Source: Epinephelus fuscoguttatus (Eukaryota; Chordata; Actinopteri; Perciformes; Serranidae). From it: DNA of 64,000 nt. Under the pieces are notes generated by a model, which was not told the origin of the DNA, made no database searches, and saw only the letters and a program-made list of their open reading frames with translations. The translations under genes and the position numbers were made by a program. Every line of letters starts with the position of its first letter. Within the stretch, counting starts at the first letter, position 1. The stretch covers positions 23,972,449 to 24,036,448 of the forward strand of contig NC_064773.1 of assembly GCF_011397635.1 (NCBI RefSeq), given 5' to 3'. Below, piece by piece: positions 33,661-45,700 of the stretch.

Positions 33661-33719
33661 TTCCTAATTTGGCAGTTTTAACAATCTGGGACATGTGTTG
33701 CCATATTTTTAACAACAGG

Positions 33720-35140
33720 GTTTTTTGATGATGTTTTCCTTACCCTAAGTGTTCTTTGTGCCTAAACTTAGCCAAACGTTAACCAGCATCTTCACAACAT
33801 AAAATTGAGAACCAAAACGTAAGACATAATATTTCAACGTATCTACATTAGAAACGTAGACACTAATGTATAATCACCTTTTAATTCAACATGACGAACT
33901 TGTTGGCAAACAGTTCCTTATTTACACATCCAGCAGAGATTAGCAACATTAGCATTTATGTAAACTTGTGTTTCTGACCACCTGCAAAGTCCAATGTTTA
34001 CTCTACTTTTTGCTTCCTACCAACTCCTGAGGGACATATTTGGCGCTTTAGCAGGTAAATGTTTCACTAAGTTCATCAGATAGTTGTTACCTGTGCAGAT
34101 GAAGTAGCATACAGTAGCTATTCAACGCTTTTATGCTGAAAACGGAATCTGGATTTGGCCAAAATCAACATGACTAAAGCAGTGAGAGTAATCCTAATAC
34201 ATTTTTGAGTCATTTAACCCATTATTATTGTTAAAAAATATAATTATAGCTGCTTTAAATCACTCACCCAGTGTCTTTGTTATAGAAACATCAATTGTTA
34301 ACATTTCATTTATCTTTGTAAACGGTGCATCACCTATTTCTTTTACACTCTCCATTTTACAATTGGAGTCTTTTCCACTCTTACTGAGTAACAGGCACAG
34401 ACAGCACAGACAGCACTGAAGCACGAACAGTTCTTATACCATGTTGTTGTCCCTTTCTCACAGTCATTTGTAGGAACAGCTTGCACCAGAGGCAGAATAT
34501 GCTGTTAAGGAGAGCCGTTGCCACAAAACAACTAAATGGAATGTCTTGAGGCATTCAGTGAACTTCCTACCACTCTCGTGCTGGGAATGACACAAAGAAG
34601 AATTACCCATACGTACTTCCAAGCACTTCCACGTTAATCTATTTGATAAACTTGATGGCAGTCACATCATTTCGGTCAAGTAGAAAGAGACATACTGTAG
34701 TAAATAAAAGTCAACAGCGACCCCGCAGTACAAGTGAAAGAGCAGCAGCTTCACTTCTGTTTTACTGTCAGCCACTGCACTTCTTTTAAATGCAGTGTTG
34801 TGCAACGACATCAAAGCAAGACCATAAAAGAGCTCAGGCAAAGGAAGCTGATAAGTGCCAAGCTCAATTTCAGTCCAAACACAAGCAATGTGATTCTTAA
34901 GTTCATGGCCTTACCATCAGATTTTATCTTGTCACAACCTTTCATTTCAAGGATACCCCGTCAGAAAAACAAACAACAACACATAGTAATCAAGTTAGAA
35001 TTAGACCTAAAATCTGGGGCTGTGTTTTCATGGAGTTTCCTTTTTATCTGTTTCCTTGAAAGCTAGTAGATCAGGAACCTCATGCACCTTATCGCTAGTT
35101 GATAATAAGACGGGGAAAAAAGTGACCTCAGTAAACACCC
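33720..35140. other. Intergenic, no gene recognised
   Basis: Moderately AT-rich and mostly free of internal repeats. No splice-bounded open frame with family resemblance was seen. Confidence 0.4.
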
Positions 35141-36335
35141 AACCATAGCCTCTACAAAAATAATGGACGTAGCCACAGTGACGTCACCAATTGGTTTGTG
35201 GAGTCCTGTTTTGAAGCCTTGCATTTAGCATTTCGACTGTCGCCATCTTGGATTTTTTGAGGCAGAAGTGACCATATTTGGACGAGAAGGTGGAACTGGG
35301 GAAGAGCAAGGGGTTTATCTGTTCAAGTGGGTTTAACTGCAGCTATGTGACATATCCACGTACACATGCCAGTCCACGATCAGCACCCTTCCCATCCCGA
35401 CAAAATTGCTAAGTTAGCAGTTAGCTAGCTATTAAGTATTACAGAGGTGGTTAATGTCAGGATAAGGTAATAGGAAGGCTATGTCTTGTTACTAATGCTA
35501 ATGCTAAGTTAGCAATTAGCTAGCATTAGCTCTTGTAAATTATGTTAAAACAGAGGCGGTTAACGTTAGGATAAGGGTAATGGGAGGGTTACATCTCATT
35601 ACCTATGCTAATGCTAAGTTGGTGATTAGCTAACATTAGCGTTTGAGAATTATGTTAAAAGAGAGGCGGTTAACGTTAGGATAAGGGTAATGGGAGGGCT
35701 ACATCTCGTAACCTATGCTAATGCTAGGTTAGTTATTAGCGAACATTAGCTCTTGAGAATTGTGTTAAAGAGAGATGGTAAAGGTTAAGGGTAATCTCAC
35801 AAGACAGATTCTGCAGTCTACATTGTCGAATTTGTCGGCAGCCCTGTGTGTGAAAGACGTGAAAGACAACTTTGGGGGGGGGTGGCAATCACAATGGAGG
35901 GGGCGTGGCCGAGACGTGCAGGTGTCCCCAGGAAATGTGTACCTACAGAAACAGCAAGCTCTGCGTCCATAGCGCGTCTGTAGCGACCACTCCAGTAATG
36001 CCGTCTCGTCAGCGTGAAAAAAAATATTTTTTCCAGCGGATGTCTGAGTTGCAACATGATTGAAATAGCTGGAGTAGTTTCGTGTCGTATCCGGCAACGG
36101 GAGGCTTTTAACAGATGACGTCCTGATGTTAGCTTTGCTAACTGTCCCTGTCAGCTGCAGCCACTGATGCTTTCTAGACATCGTGATTTCCCATAACTGA
36201 ATAAATACCACACATAGCAACACAAAACTGCTTTGCTAGCTCAATCATGTTGTAACTAAGATATTTGCTGGAAAAAATATTTTATTCATGGACCATATAT
36301 TGAGTTATTACCTTATTTTTATACAGTCTATGGTT
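35141..36335. mobile_element. MITE of about 1.2 kb with 25-bp inverted ends
   Basis: The left end AACCATAGCCTCTACAAAAA and the right end, whose complement reads AACCATAGACTGTATAAAAA, are inverted partners. Internal phrases ('gacgtagccacagtgacgtc', 'gtcgccatcttggatttttt') belong to a repeat common in percomorph genomes, as I remember it. It contains the first block of a 110-bp tandem array. Confidence 0.65.
35409..35800. repeat. 110-bp tandem array, block 1
   Basis: Units with 'gctaatgctaagttagcaat' have phase marks at 35409, 35503, 35613 and 35723, so steps are 94, 110 and 110 bp. Each includes 'gttaggataagggtaatggg'-like sequence. Confidence 0.88.
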
Positions 36336-36703
36336 ATAGACAACGCTAACAGTTAACGTTAACAGCTAACGGTTAGCCCAGCTAATCTACGATAACCATA
36401 TTAATTACGTGCACACAGAAATAGTAACGTTTGTTCAGTCATTGTGTTTATAGACTTAACAAACATCAAATTAGTCTACACGGTGATACAGTGACGTGAA
36501 AAATGTGATATATAGCTAAACTCTGCTGGTTTTCTACACGAAGTATTTGCAAACAATATGGCGATTCCCTGGTGGCACTGCCGGAAGTGAAGGGCGTGAA
36601 GCCCCTGCACTTTCGGTTAGTCGAAAAACTCCGGGCTGTGCCTCCAGAGGTAAAGGAAGAAATTTAAGGAAATGTAAGGCTGCGTCTCGTTACTTATGCT
36701 AAT

Positions 36704-37150
36704 GCTAAGTTAACAATTGGCTTACATTAGCTATTGAGTATTATGTTAAAAGAGAGGCAGTTAAGGTGAGGATAAGAGTAATGGGAAGGCTACATCTTAT
36801 TACTTATGCTAATGCTAAGTTAGTGATTGGCTAACATTAGCTATTGAGTTTTAGGCAGTTAAGGTTAGAATAAGGGTAACAGGGAGGCTATGTCTTGTTA
36901 CTTTTCCTAATGCTAATTTAGTAATTAGCTTACATTTGCTATGGGGTATTATCTTAAAAGAGAGGTGGTTAAGGCTAGGATAAGGGTAATGGGAAGGCTA
37001 CATCTCATTACTTATGCAAATGCTAAGTTAGCGATTAGCTAGCTTTGAAGTATTACGTTTAAAGAGAGGTGGTCAAGGTTAGGGTAAGAGTAATGGGAAG
37101 GCCACATCTCGTTATTTATGCTAAGTTAACGATTAGCTTACATTAATTCT
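36704..37150. repeat. 110-bp tandem array, block 2
   Basis: Five more units of the same type have marks at 36704, 36814, 36912, 37022 and 37120, with steps of 110 or 98 bp. They lie outside the right end of the MITE that contains block 1. Confidence 0.88.
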
Positions 37151-37164
37151 CATTTATTCACTAC

Positions 37165-37599
37165 AGTGTAGCATTGTAGCAGGGTTTAGATAGCCGCTGT
37201 GTTGGCGGGGTTGTCTTCTACTAGTGGTGGGCGCAGTTTGTAGGAGCGTGTCATGTATGCTACAGACAGAATGTGTCTGTAGCTCTGTCTCGTAAAGTTG
37301 GGCATTTTAACATGGGGGTCTAACGCCGGAATTCCACTGGATGTGTGTCCGTTGTGGAACAGCAGCGCTGGTTATCCGCTGCGTGTTCCGCCGTCCGTCA
37401 ACACCCACCAGCTGCGTTTGCTGTGCGGAGTGGTGCAGCTCCGCCGGAAATCATCTCGGTGCACCTCCATGATTAATATCTCCTCGTCCATGGTGTCAAC
37501 GGGGTGAAATGACATCTGAAAACCTCTGACCTGTTGACTTCAGGCCTGCCTCTGCCCATTATGTAGTTTTCAAGTTGTAGTGCATGGAAAGTTAAGTTT
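37165..37599. other. Intergenic, no gene recognised
   Basis: Contains a GC-richer patch around 37300-37500 with phrases like 'gtccgttgtggaacagcagc' that I suspect belong to a dispersed repeat. No gene evidence. Confidence 0.35.
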
Positions 37600-37938
37600 T
37601 AAGTTTAAGTTTATTTACTTTATTAAACCCCTGAGGGGAAATTCAACGTTTTTCAAATTTTCACTCTTACACACAGGTCTGAAAGACACACACATGCACA
37701 GGACCTATACATGCACAAAGTAGAGAGATCTCAGAGTGAGGGGGCTGCCCTTTGGTCAGGCACCCCGAGCGGTTGGGGGGTTTGGTGCCTTGCTCAAGGG
37801 CACCTCGGCAGTGCCCAGGAGGTGAACTGGCACCTCTCCAGCCACCAGTCCATACTCCATATTTGGTCCGGACGGGGACTCGAACAGGCGACCCTCCGGT
37901 TCCCAACCCAAGTCCCTATGGACTGAGCTACTGCCGTG
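37600..37938 (-). mobile_element. tRNA-derived SINE
   Basis: On the minus strand box A reads TAGCTCAGTCC (complement of 37920-37930) and box B reads CCTGTTCGAGTCC (complement of 37877-37889), spaced as in a tRNA promoter. The body ('gccttgctcaagggcacctc' on the plus strand) is a familiar teleost SINE, and the distal end near 37600 is T/A-rich. Confidence 0.82.
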
Positions 37939-38354
37939 AACACTGTGTATTTTATTTTGAAAATTAACCAGATGTTTTATTTTGTTTCTGTGCACGACTT
38001 CCTGCCCCACATGATCTGCTCTGTGCTGAATTGCTGCGTTGTGCTCTGGCAAAAATAGTAGTCCTGCGCATCTGTTGCGGAGGGCTCCAGAGTGCCGCAG
38101 CTGGGACGGAGCCAGAACGCAGCACAGCCGCAGCTGCAGCCGGTGGAAACACACACATTGACTAGAATAGAATCCTATCGACTCTGCTGCCATGCCGGAG
38201 CGCAGACGCAACCAACACTGGTGGAAATTGGGGGTAAAGGGACCGACTTGCTTTTTGGAGCCAGCTTCTGGGTGGCTATTTGAGAGACTGCAGTTTTTGG
38301 CACTTTGGTGTTGGCTTCATTTTTTCTTGCACTCACCACATGTCTGGCCTAAAT

Positions 38355-38600
38355 CAAATCAATTACAAAAATTTCATTTCATTTATTTGTTTATTTTTAA
38401 AAAATGGGACAGAACATATTAATGAACATTAACAATGTAAATATGTAAGAGATTGTAGCCAAGCAGCTAATTTCCATCCCTTGTCCCACTGGCAGGTAGG
38501 TGTTCAGGGAGAGAAAGATAAGTGAGAAAGGGAAGGACATCAAAGCAAGTAGAAGTATAACAGAGGAGAATAAGGCATGGCATAACAACAAGAAGACATG
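38355..38600 (-). repeat. LINE 3' UTR fragment
   Basis: 'atttatttgtttattttt' followed by 'gggacagaacatattaatga' resembles the start of the LINE 3' region at 44807-44900 ('gggacagtgcacattgatga'), in the same orientation. It is a short 5'-truncated copy with no coding frame. Confidence 0.5.
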
Positions 38601-38682
38601 ATAATGACAGAGCTGACAGTGTAGCTGAGCTGGGGACAACATTATATAGTTAGTGAAATTCTATTGCACCAATGCCCGTACA

Positions 38683-38719
38683 GTTAAAAAGTGCATGTGC
38701 TGAAAATTCATATTAGGAA
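38683..38719. repeat. 37-bp direct repeat, left copy
   Basis: The sequence beginning 'gttaaaaagtgcatgtgctg' recurs identically at 39383-39419, exactly 700 bp away, bracketing the first copy of the 0.7-kb duplicated block. Confidence 0.92.
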
Positions 38720-39378
38720 TTACAATACTGCTTTTCCCCACAGTCATGACTGTGCACTGGCTGTGGGTTTCTATGGCTAATAATGAAGTTATAAATATGA
38801 GTAATTCATTAATAATTAGACATTTTTCATTTATTCATTTCACTTACACTTATAATAAGCCATAAAACCCGCAGTCATAACTTCTGGTCATTAATTGATA
38901 AGGAAATTCTTATTTTATTGTCTCATAAGTCATTAAGTCTGCTGTTTTATTGTAAGTCATTTATAAGTGATTCCTCCACTCCAATAATCTATCATATTTT
39001 TGGTTGTAAATGTCAATAATTTGTTCATAAATAGATTTTCATTTTCAAACCCTATGTAGTCAAACTGAGGATTGGAGAAAGTGTCCTCCTGGTGAATTAA
39101 AGAAACTAAAGATAGTTGTAATAGAGAAGATTGTTGATGTAAATAAATAGTTAATTGACAAATAATTAAAAAAGAAATACTTACAAATTATAAACCCTCA
39201 GTAAACTGTTAATAAACTTCTTTACTTGCTTATTCATTGAGTTAATGCCAAATTATAAAATGGTACCAACATATGTTGACTTCTCAAAACTTGATTCCTA
39301 TACCAGGTATTATAAAATAATAAGTAGGCTATTATTATTTTAAAAAATGGAAATGATCAGAAGAAACCGTTATAGTTA
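38720..39378. repeat. 0.7-kb direct duplication, copy 1
   Basis: 659 bp, collinear with 40223-40960. It starts 'ttacaatactgcttttcccc' and ends 'gttatagtta'. It is AT-rich and non-coding. Confidence 0.93.
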
Positions 39379-39382
39379 AAAA

Positions 39383-39419
39383 GTTAAAAAGTGCATGTGC
39401 TGAAAATTCATATTAGGAA
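39383..39419. repeat. 37-bp direct repeat, right copy
   Basis: Identical partner of 38683-38719, immediately after copy 1 of the duplicated block. Confidence 0.92.
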
Positions 39420-40222
39420 GTCCATAAAAAAATCCACAAAAATTCATATCAGAAGGTCCATATAAAATGGCAATTGTGCATGCAAGTACTGGATTATTAT
39501 TGCAAAAATGCCCGGTAAAGTGCAAAATGCTGTAGCTGACTGTCCATAATAAAGTACTTGAATGTGCGGTAAATACACACACAATGTCAGGCATGTCTAA
39601 ATAAAAAAACAAACAATAGGATATTAATCAAGTTGCATCTGGCCATTAGCCCAGCTGGAGGCTCCTTTAAGTTTCCTAATGACGTAAATGTAAAAGAATT
39701 TTATTTCAAGGACACAGCGTTACCATAAGAAAACCCTCCCCAAAAATCCACACTTGTTGAAACCCGGTTATAATTGGACCTCATAAAAGCAGTGATTATC
39801 CAGCTATGTGTATCATTGTTGTGCCTAACCCTTAGCAGGAAGAGGAGACAAAACCAAACACATGCTTGGATTACATAAAATCCCTTACACAGATATAAAT
39901 AGACACATATAATAGGTCTAAATAAAGAAGCAAACAATAGACTAGACCTAGTTTGCACTAGCTCAGCTGGAGTCAGCTTGGAACTCCCTCAGTGAAAACA
40001 TTGGTGAACTCATAGAATATTGACCTGACCTAGACCTGAGGTGGAGATCCGTCAAAGTACTATTGACATAAGACCTCAGATGAGCACTTTGAAGCATTTC
40101 CTGTTTGAACAATGTCAAAAAAGAAGTTCTTCGGCACCTTGCACAGTAGTTAGGACATTATCAGTTGTTTAAACCTGTTCTACTTCAGTGTAATGGCTCT
40201 ATCTGCTGGGATTCAGTGTGTA

Positions 40223-40960
40223 TTACAATACTGCTTTTCCCCACAGTTATGACTATGCACTGGCTGTGGGTTTCTATGAGTAATAATGAAGTTATAAATA
40301 TGAGTAATTCATTAATAATTAGACATTTTTAATATATTTATTTCACTTATAATAATCCATAAAGCCCACAGTTATAACTTTTGGTAATTAACTGATGAGG
40401 ATTCAAGAAATTCTTATTTTATTGTCTAATAAGTCATTAAGTCTGCTGTTTTTATTGTAAATCATTAATAAGTGATTCCTCCACTTGAATAAAATATCAT
40501 ATTTTTGGTTGTAAATGTCAATAATTTGTTCATAAATAGATTTTTTGTTTTCAAACCCTATGTAGTCAAACAGAAGATTGGAGAAAGCGTCCTCCTGGTG
40601 AATTAAAGAAACTAAAGATAGTTGTAATAGAGAAGATTGTTGATGTAAATAAATAGTTAATTGACAAATCATTTTTAAAGAAATCCTTACAAATTATAAA
40701 CCCTCTCTAATGAGTTAATAAACTTCTATACTTGCTTATTTATAGGTGTATGCCAAATTACAAAATGGTACCAGCATATGTTGACTTCTCAAAACTTGAT
40801 TCCTATACCAGGTATTATAAAATAATAAGTAGGCTATTATTATTTTATTTATTCATTTATTCATTTATATATATTTTTGTTCCACTCATGTCCAGCAATC
40901 AAAGTATTTTACATACCCCTTTCTCAAAACAGAAATGATCAGAAGAAACAGTTATAGTTA
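40223..40960. repeat. 0.7-kb direct duplication, copy 2
   Basis: 738 bp with the same start and end as copy 1. It carries an extra segment of about 80 bp near 40845-40930 and scattered substitutions. The 37-bp direct repeats found around copy 1 are absent here. Confidence 0.93.
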
Positions 40961-41156
40961 ATAACCAATACTTACAGTAACTTCAGAAAGAAAAATAAAT
41001 TAATTAATGAATAAATTAATGAACAGGAGAGTCGAGAGCCACACAAAATGTCCCCTTCAACAAAGGAACAGCTTCTACATACAGCTTCATATAGACTCAT
41101 TGTTCTTTCTTTATATTCTTTCTTTTTATCATTATTACTGTTGTTACAAAAATAAG

Positions 41157-41157
41157 T

Positions 41158-41201
<44 letters not shown>
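41157..41201. repeat. (ATCT)11 microsatellite
   Basis: About eleven uninterrupted tetranucleotides. Confidence 0.95.
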
Positions 41202-41204
41202 GTT

Positions 41205-42100
41205 CTATCTTATTAAAAAGTGAATGTTTCATCTTACCAGTAATGTCCCTCTCGGCTGCTTGTTGATGACTGAAGTCCTTCCTTTCAGTTGATTAGATAA
41301 AGTCCTCAGATGCCACACAGTCTGTGATGTGCTGTGCGTAATTACGCACCGTTCAAGTGACTTGTATTTCAGTCATTGTGTTAAATGACACATCCTCGTG
41401 AAATCACAAAATAACCAGTGCGTTTCCTGGACACCAGACTGAGCAGGGTGAACTCAGCGGACAACAAAAAACGCCCTCGGCTTTCTCCCTGAGCTCCACC
41501 CAAGGAACTTTTTACAGGCAAAACTTTGATTTTGATCATCACAATATTTCCTGTCACAGCCCTACAGCCTCCGGCACCCTTACTGTGTCAGGTTTTACAG
41601 TGTAATAACGTCTTAAATTTCATTTAGGACAATCTATTACACAAAGGCAGGGTCTTTAGAGTATGTATAATGGCTATAGGCCTGATTTACCTTCAACCTG
41701 CTGTCAGCCTCTGTAAGCTGCTCATCCTACACTGTAAGAATTATCAATCTTTGCTCATCCTGCACTGCAAAAAATATCAGTCTCACCAAGCCATTTAGCA
41801 AACAGACTTTATTTATTGTTTTGTATAAAATAACTGAAATGTACCATTCTAAAAAAAATATGTAATTTTTATTTGTCTCCAGTGAGGTGGTTTAAAGTTG
41901 CCAAAATAGGGCTTTCTTAAAATAATGACTTATCAATCTTCTTCTTGAAGCTGATTCCTGAACATTTTATTAACAGTTAAACTTGCAGTACAGTAGCAGG
42001 AATGATCTCACACCACTGGGTGTTACATGTGGTTTTATGCTTTTAAATTGAGTGTGTAAGTTGATTTAAACGTGGAGCGCGTGCTTTGCGTTAACATTTT
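41205..42100. other. Upstream of ppm1h, no gene
   Basis: No open frame of note. The sequence becomes GC-richer and CpG-containing toward 42100. Confidence 0.45.
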
Positions 42101-42473
42101 TTGCAGTGTGCATCCACGGTTGCGTCACATGACCCGATAATCTTCAGTGTATTTCCGCGTTCACGACGGCCGAGCTGTTATCAATGACTCTCCATGGGTG
42201 TGCAGGGCTTTACCTAATGCATCATATCTGTGTCTATCATTCTCTCCTCCGGCCGTGGCTGTTGTCTCCGCGCTGACTGAATGAAGCTGTAACCATCTGA
42301 GGTCCTCCTCCTCCTCTTCCTCCTCCTCCTCCTCCTTCTCCTCCTCCGCCGCCTCTTATTCTCCATTGAGCCTGTCGTCGACCAGCGCGGTCGAGCTGGG
42401 GGGGAATCCGGGGAAAGGGAGCCGCGGCGCCGCGCACCGGCCGACGGACGCCCCGCCGCGACGGGCCACCAAC
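42100..42473 (+). promoter_or_regulatory. ppm1h promoter and 5' UTR, CpG-rich
   Basis: CpG density rises sharply from about 42105 and continues into exon 1, as in a CpG-island promoter without a clear TATA box. A (CTC)n tract at 42303-42354 lies in the likely 5' UTR. The frame upstream of the start has no in-frame ATG, which supports 42474 as the initiation codon. Confidence 0.55.
42303..42354. repeat. (CTC)n tract in the ppm1h 5' UTR
   Basis: CTC triplets with three TTC/CGC interruptions, ending about 120 nt before the start codon. Confidence 0.9.
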
Positions 42474-42706
42474 ATGCTCACCCGGGTCAAGTCCGCAGTG
42501 GCCGGCTTCATGGGTGGGATCATGGCCGGGGGCAGCTCCGGCGGAGGCAACCCTGGTTCCGAGCTGCCGCTGAGATTCCCATATATGAGACCTGAGTTCC
42601 TTGGACTGTCCCCGGATGAGATCGAGTGCTCCGCGGACCACATAGCCCGGCCCATCCTCATCCTGAAGGAAACAAGGAGATTACCGTGGGCCACCGGATA
42701 CGCTGA
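42474..42706 (+). CDS. ppm1h: ppm1h exon 1
   Basis: Encodes residues 1-77 and two bases of E78. It includes a Gly/Ser-rich stretch (about 20-30), then LPLRFPYMRPEFLGLS, ECSADHIARPILILKETRRL and PWATGYA. The donor GTAAGT follows directly. Confidence 0.96.
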
Positions 42707-45700
42707 GTAAGTACACCCACGGCAGCTGCACTTCAAATCTTCTCCTGTTGTCTTTCAAGTGTCATCACAGTTGCGTTTAATGCAAAGCATCTGGGAGGCC
42801 CAAGTGTCCATCACAACACTTTGTGTCACTGATTTGCTCCTGTCAACAGATGTGCACACTAAGCTCTGCCTGGGAGCAAACCTGCACCTGTTGTGACCTA
42901 CATCCACATCCAGCATGCTTGTGGATCCACGCAGCATCCTTTTGCCCTCTGTGTCATATTGCAATTGCGTGCTATAAGAAATGGATGACAGCATTCACAA
43001 AGGTCACAGCACTCAGAGAGCCCAAGCTGGTTCTCACGTGCAAGAGGATGATGCACCCTCCACTGTACCAGCAGCATCTGGGTATTAAGTCTACAACTGT
43101 GCTCTATTTATGGCATGGCTGTGTGTCAGTGTGTGATTGCATGCTAATGGCTTCTGGATGCACTGTAGCAAACGGTAGCAAACAGTTTAAAAAGATGCAC
43201 CCTCATACTCTGGCCTGGCCTTTTCTGACTCCAGACTGCTGACTGCTGTTTAATGCACTTGAAGAGTTTGTTGCTGCCTGTCATTGCTGCCCCTGTCAGC
43301 ATCCACATAGTACAGGAGGGAGCCAGTGCTCTCTTAATCATGTCACATTATACAGTGGGTAATTAATAGCTTATTAGGTGGGTGTATTACAAGTTGACTT
43401 CCTTTGATGATTGCATTTATAGGCTACCATTGTTGACTTTATAGGTAAGCAGGTAGCAGGATGTACCCTGGGATGCCAAAACAAAAGAAGGGATATTTGT
43501 TGTGTAAGATTTAGGAGGATTATGTGGCTGAAACTTCTCCTGGTTAGAATTTCTAAAGTATTCTTTGTTCATGAGATTTTTACCGGGAGCCGAATTATCC
43601 GCAGAGGGATCTTCTTCTCTAAAACAAACAGACTCATTGATTTAAACGGTTAAAAACACTGAATTAAGGGAGTTCTTGTGTTACAAGTAAGTGTTTCTTT
43701 GACACTGTTTGGCATAACTTTGGATCCGGACATTCAGGAGATTTTTACCGGGAGCCGAATTATCCACAGAGGGATCTTCCTCTCTAAAACAAACAGACTC
43801 ATTGATTTAAACGGTTAAAAACACTGAATTCAGGGAGTCCTTGTGTTACAAGTAAGTGTTTCTTCGACACTGTTTGGCATAACTTTGGATCCGGACATTC
43901 AGGAGATTTTTACCGGGAGCCGAATTATCCACAGAGGGATCTTCCTCTCTAAAACAAACAGACTCATTGATTTAAACGGTTAAAAACACTGAATTCAGGG
44001 AGTCCTTGTGTTACAAGTAAGTGTTTCTTTGACACTGTTTGGCATAACTTTGGATCCGGACATTCAGGAGATTTTTACCGGGAGCCGAATTATCCACAGA
44101 GGTCTCTTCCTCTCAAAACAAACAGAAACCACGATTTAAACTGGGAAAACACTGAATAAAGCAGTTTCATGTTAAGTCTGTGTTTTTCCAAAGACTCTCA
44201 CCACAAATCTGGTGCTAACTATGGTGGCCGATGCAAAACACGAATGGCCCTATCTATAGCCAGTGTTTGGTTTGTCCATTCTAAACTTCTAAAACATGAC
44301 GATCTCCAAAGAAGAGGGCCTGGGATGCCTTACAACAGAAGGGAGCTCCTGGGTTGGACCAGACAGATAAAGTCATATTCTTAAGTAGGGGAGACCGGGT
44401 ATGGTTGTAAAAAGGGAATGGTTGTAACAGCACTACTTTCACCAAGAAGAGATGATCTATGAGTCATGTAATACATGTATTGTATGACCACTTCCTTCCT
44501 GACCTTGCATTTGAAATTTCATAGCCATGTAAAAAAGTATGTAAATTTTACAGGCAAAATACTGATTTTCAGGTATTAATTTTGGTTAATACCAACATTG
44601 TTGAAATTGTAATGATGTAACTTGTATTAGATGAGAGAGCCTCTTAGGTGAAGTGTGAGGCATTTCATCTTCATCTTTCTACAGCTACCTAAATAGTGAC
44701 TGACCGGGATGGGGATGGTTGTAACACCTTTTATAAAAGCGAACTAACCCCAATGACAACTAAACACATTTTCTCAAGTTCAAGTTCAAGTTCAAGTTCA
44801 AGTTTATTTGTTCAGGGACAGTGCACATTGATGAACATTGCTGTAAATGTGCCAGTTTATAGCTGATTAGCTAATTTTCAACTGCAGTCCCTGGGCAGAA
44901 TGTTAATTGCCAAGTGTAAAAACATGGAAGTACACATAACACAATAATACAATTACAAAATACACATTTCGAATTTACATTGCCAAGCACACATGTCAAT
45001 ACAGTCCGACTTAACGAGATCTACTTAATGGACACACTTCTGGTTATTCTTTAACCAGTCTTTGAGCTTTCCTTTAAAAGCATAAAATGTAGGACATTCC
45101 CTTATTGTGGAGGGAAGACTGTTCCAAATGTCCCTGCCTAGGACAGACAACACATTTCTGCCAAATGTGGTGCGTCTGTGAGGGATCACAACGTCTCCTC
45201 TGTCGCAGGCCCTGGTGTTCATGCCCCTGACAGTCCTGTTTTTTATAAATTCTTTCAGAGGTGGAGGAGCAAGACCGTGAAGAGTTTTGTACATAGCGCA
45301 GGCAAATTTAAAAACCTTGAAGCTATCAAAACTTAGAAAACTATACTTTTTGAGGATAATACAGATGTGATACGAGTAAGGTTTTTTGTCCAGTGTCTTT
45401 AAAGCTTTTTTATAAAGGGATTCTATTGGTTTGAGTGCTGTTGAACATGCCATCTCACTCCTTTTTTCAGCCAGGAGATTTGGCGAGAAAAAACTGATAG
45501 TGGTGCTCTTACACACGGCCTTGTACTGGAAAATACAGCCTTATATAGCCTTAACTTTGAGTGGCCTGATGTTCCAGGATACGGCCACAGTGTTCTCATC
45601 AAACAAGTATGCAAGGTTGTCTTGAAGCTCATCAGTAAGGGCAGTACTCTGTGTATCAGAGATGCAGCCTCAGACTGTCGGCTTTGTTTGACATACTGGT

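Noticed and set aside
33394..33728. Repetitive peptide-coding frames (decapeptide repeats on both strands)
   Set aside because: They are by-products of a 30-bp tandem repeat, a multiple of three. There is no start context, splice sites or composition of a real gene.
35765..36223. 152-codon minus-strand frame
   Set aside because: It lies entirely within a MITE, and the translation has no recognisable domain.
37752..38211. Overlapping open frames of 70-150 codons on both strands
   Set aside because: They run through a tRNA-derived SINE and GC-richer flanking sequence. No family resemblance.
38720..40960. The duplicated 0.7-kb blocks as LTRs of a retroelement
   Set aside because: The blocks lack TG...CA ends, there is no primer-binding site or polypurine tract next to them, and the 0.84-kb interior has no gag or pol-like frame.
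42366..42473. In-frame open extension upstream of the ppm1h ATG (36 codons)
   Set aside because: It contains no ATG, is GC-rich UTR-like sequence, and the conserved N-terminus of PPM1H starts exactly at the ATG at 42474.
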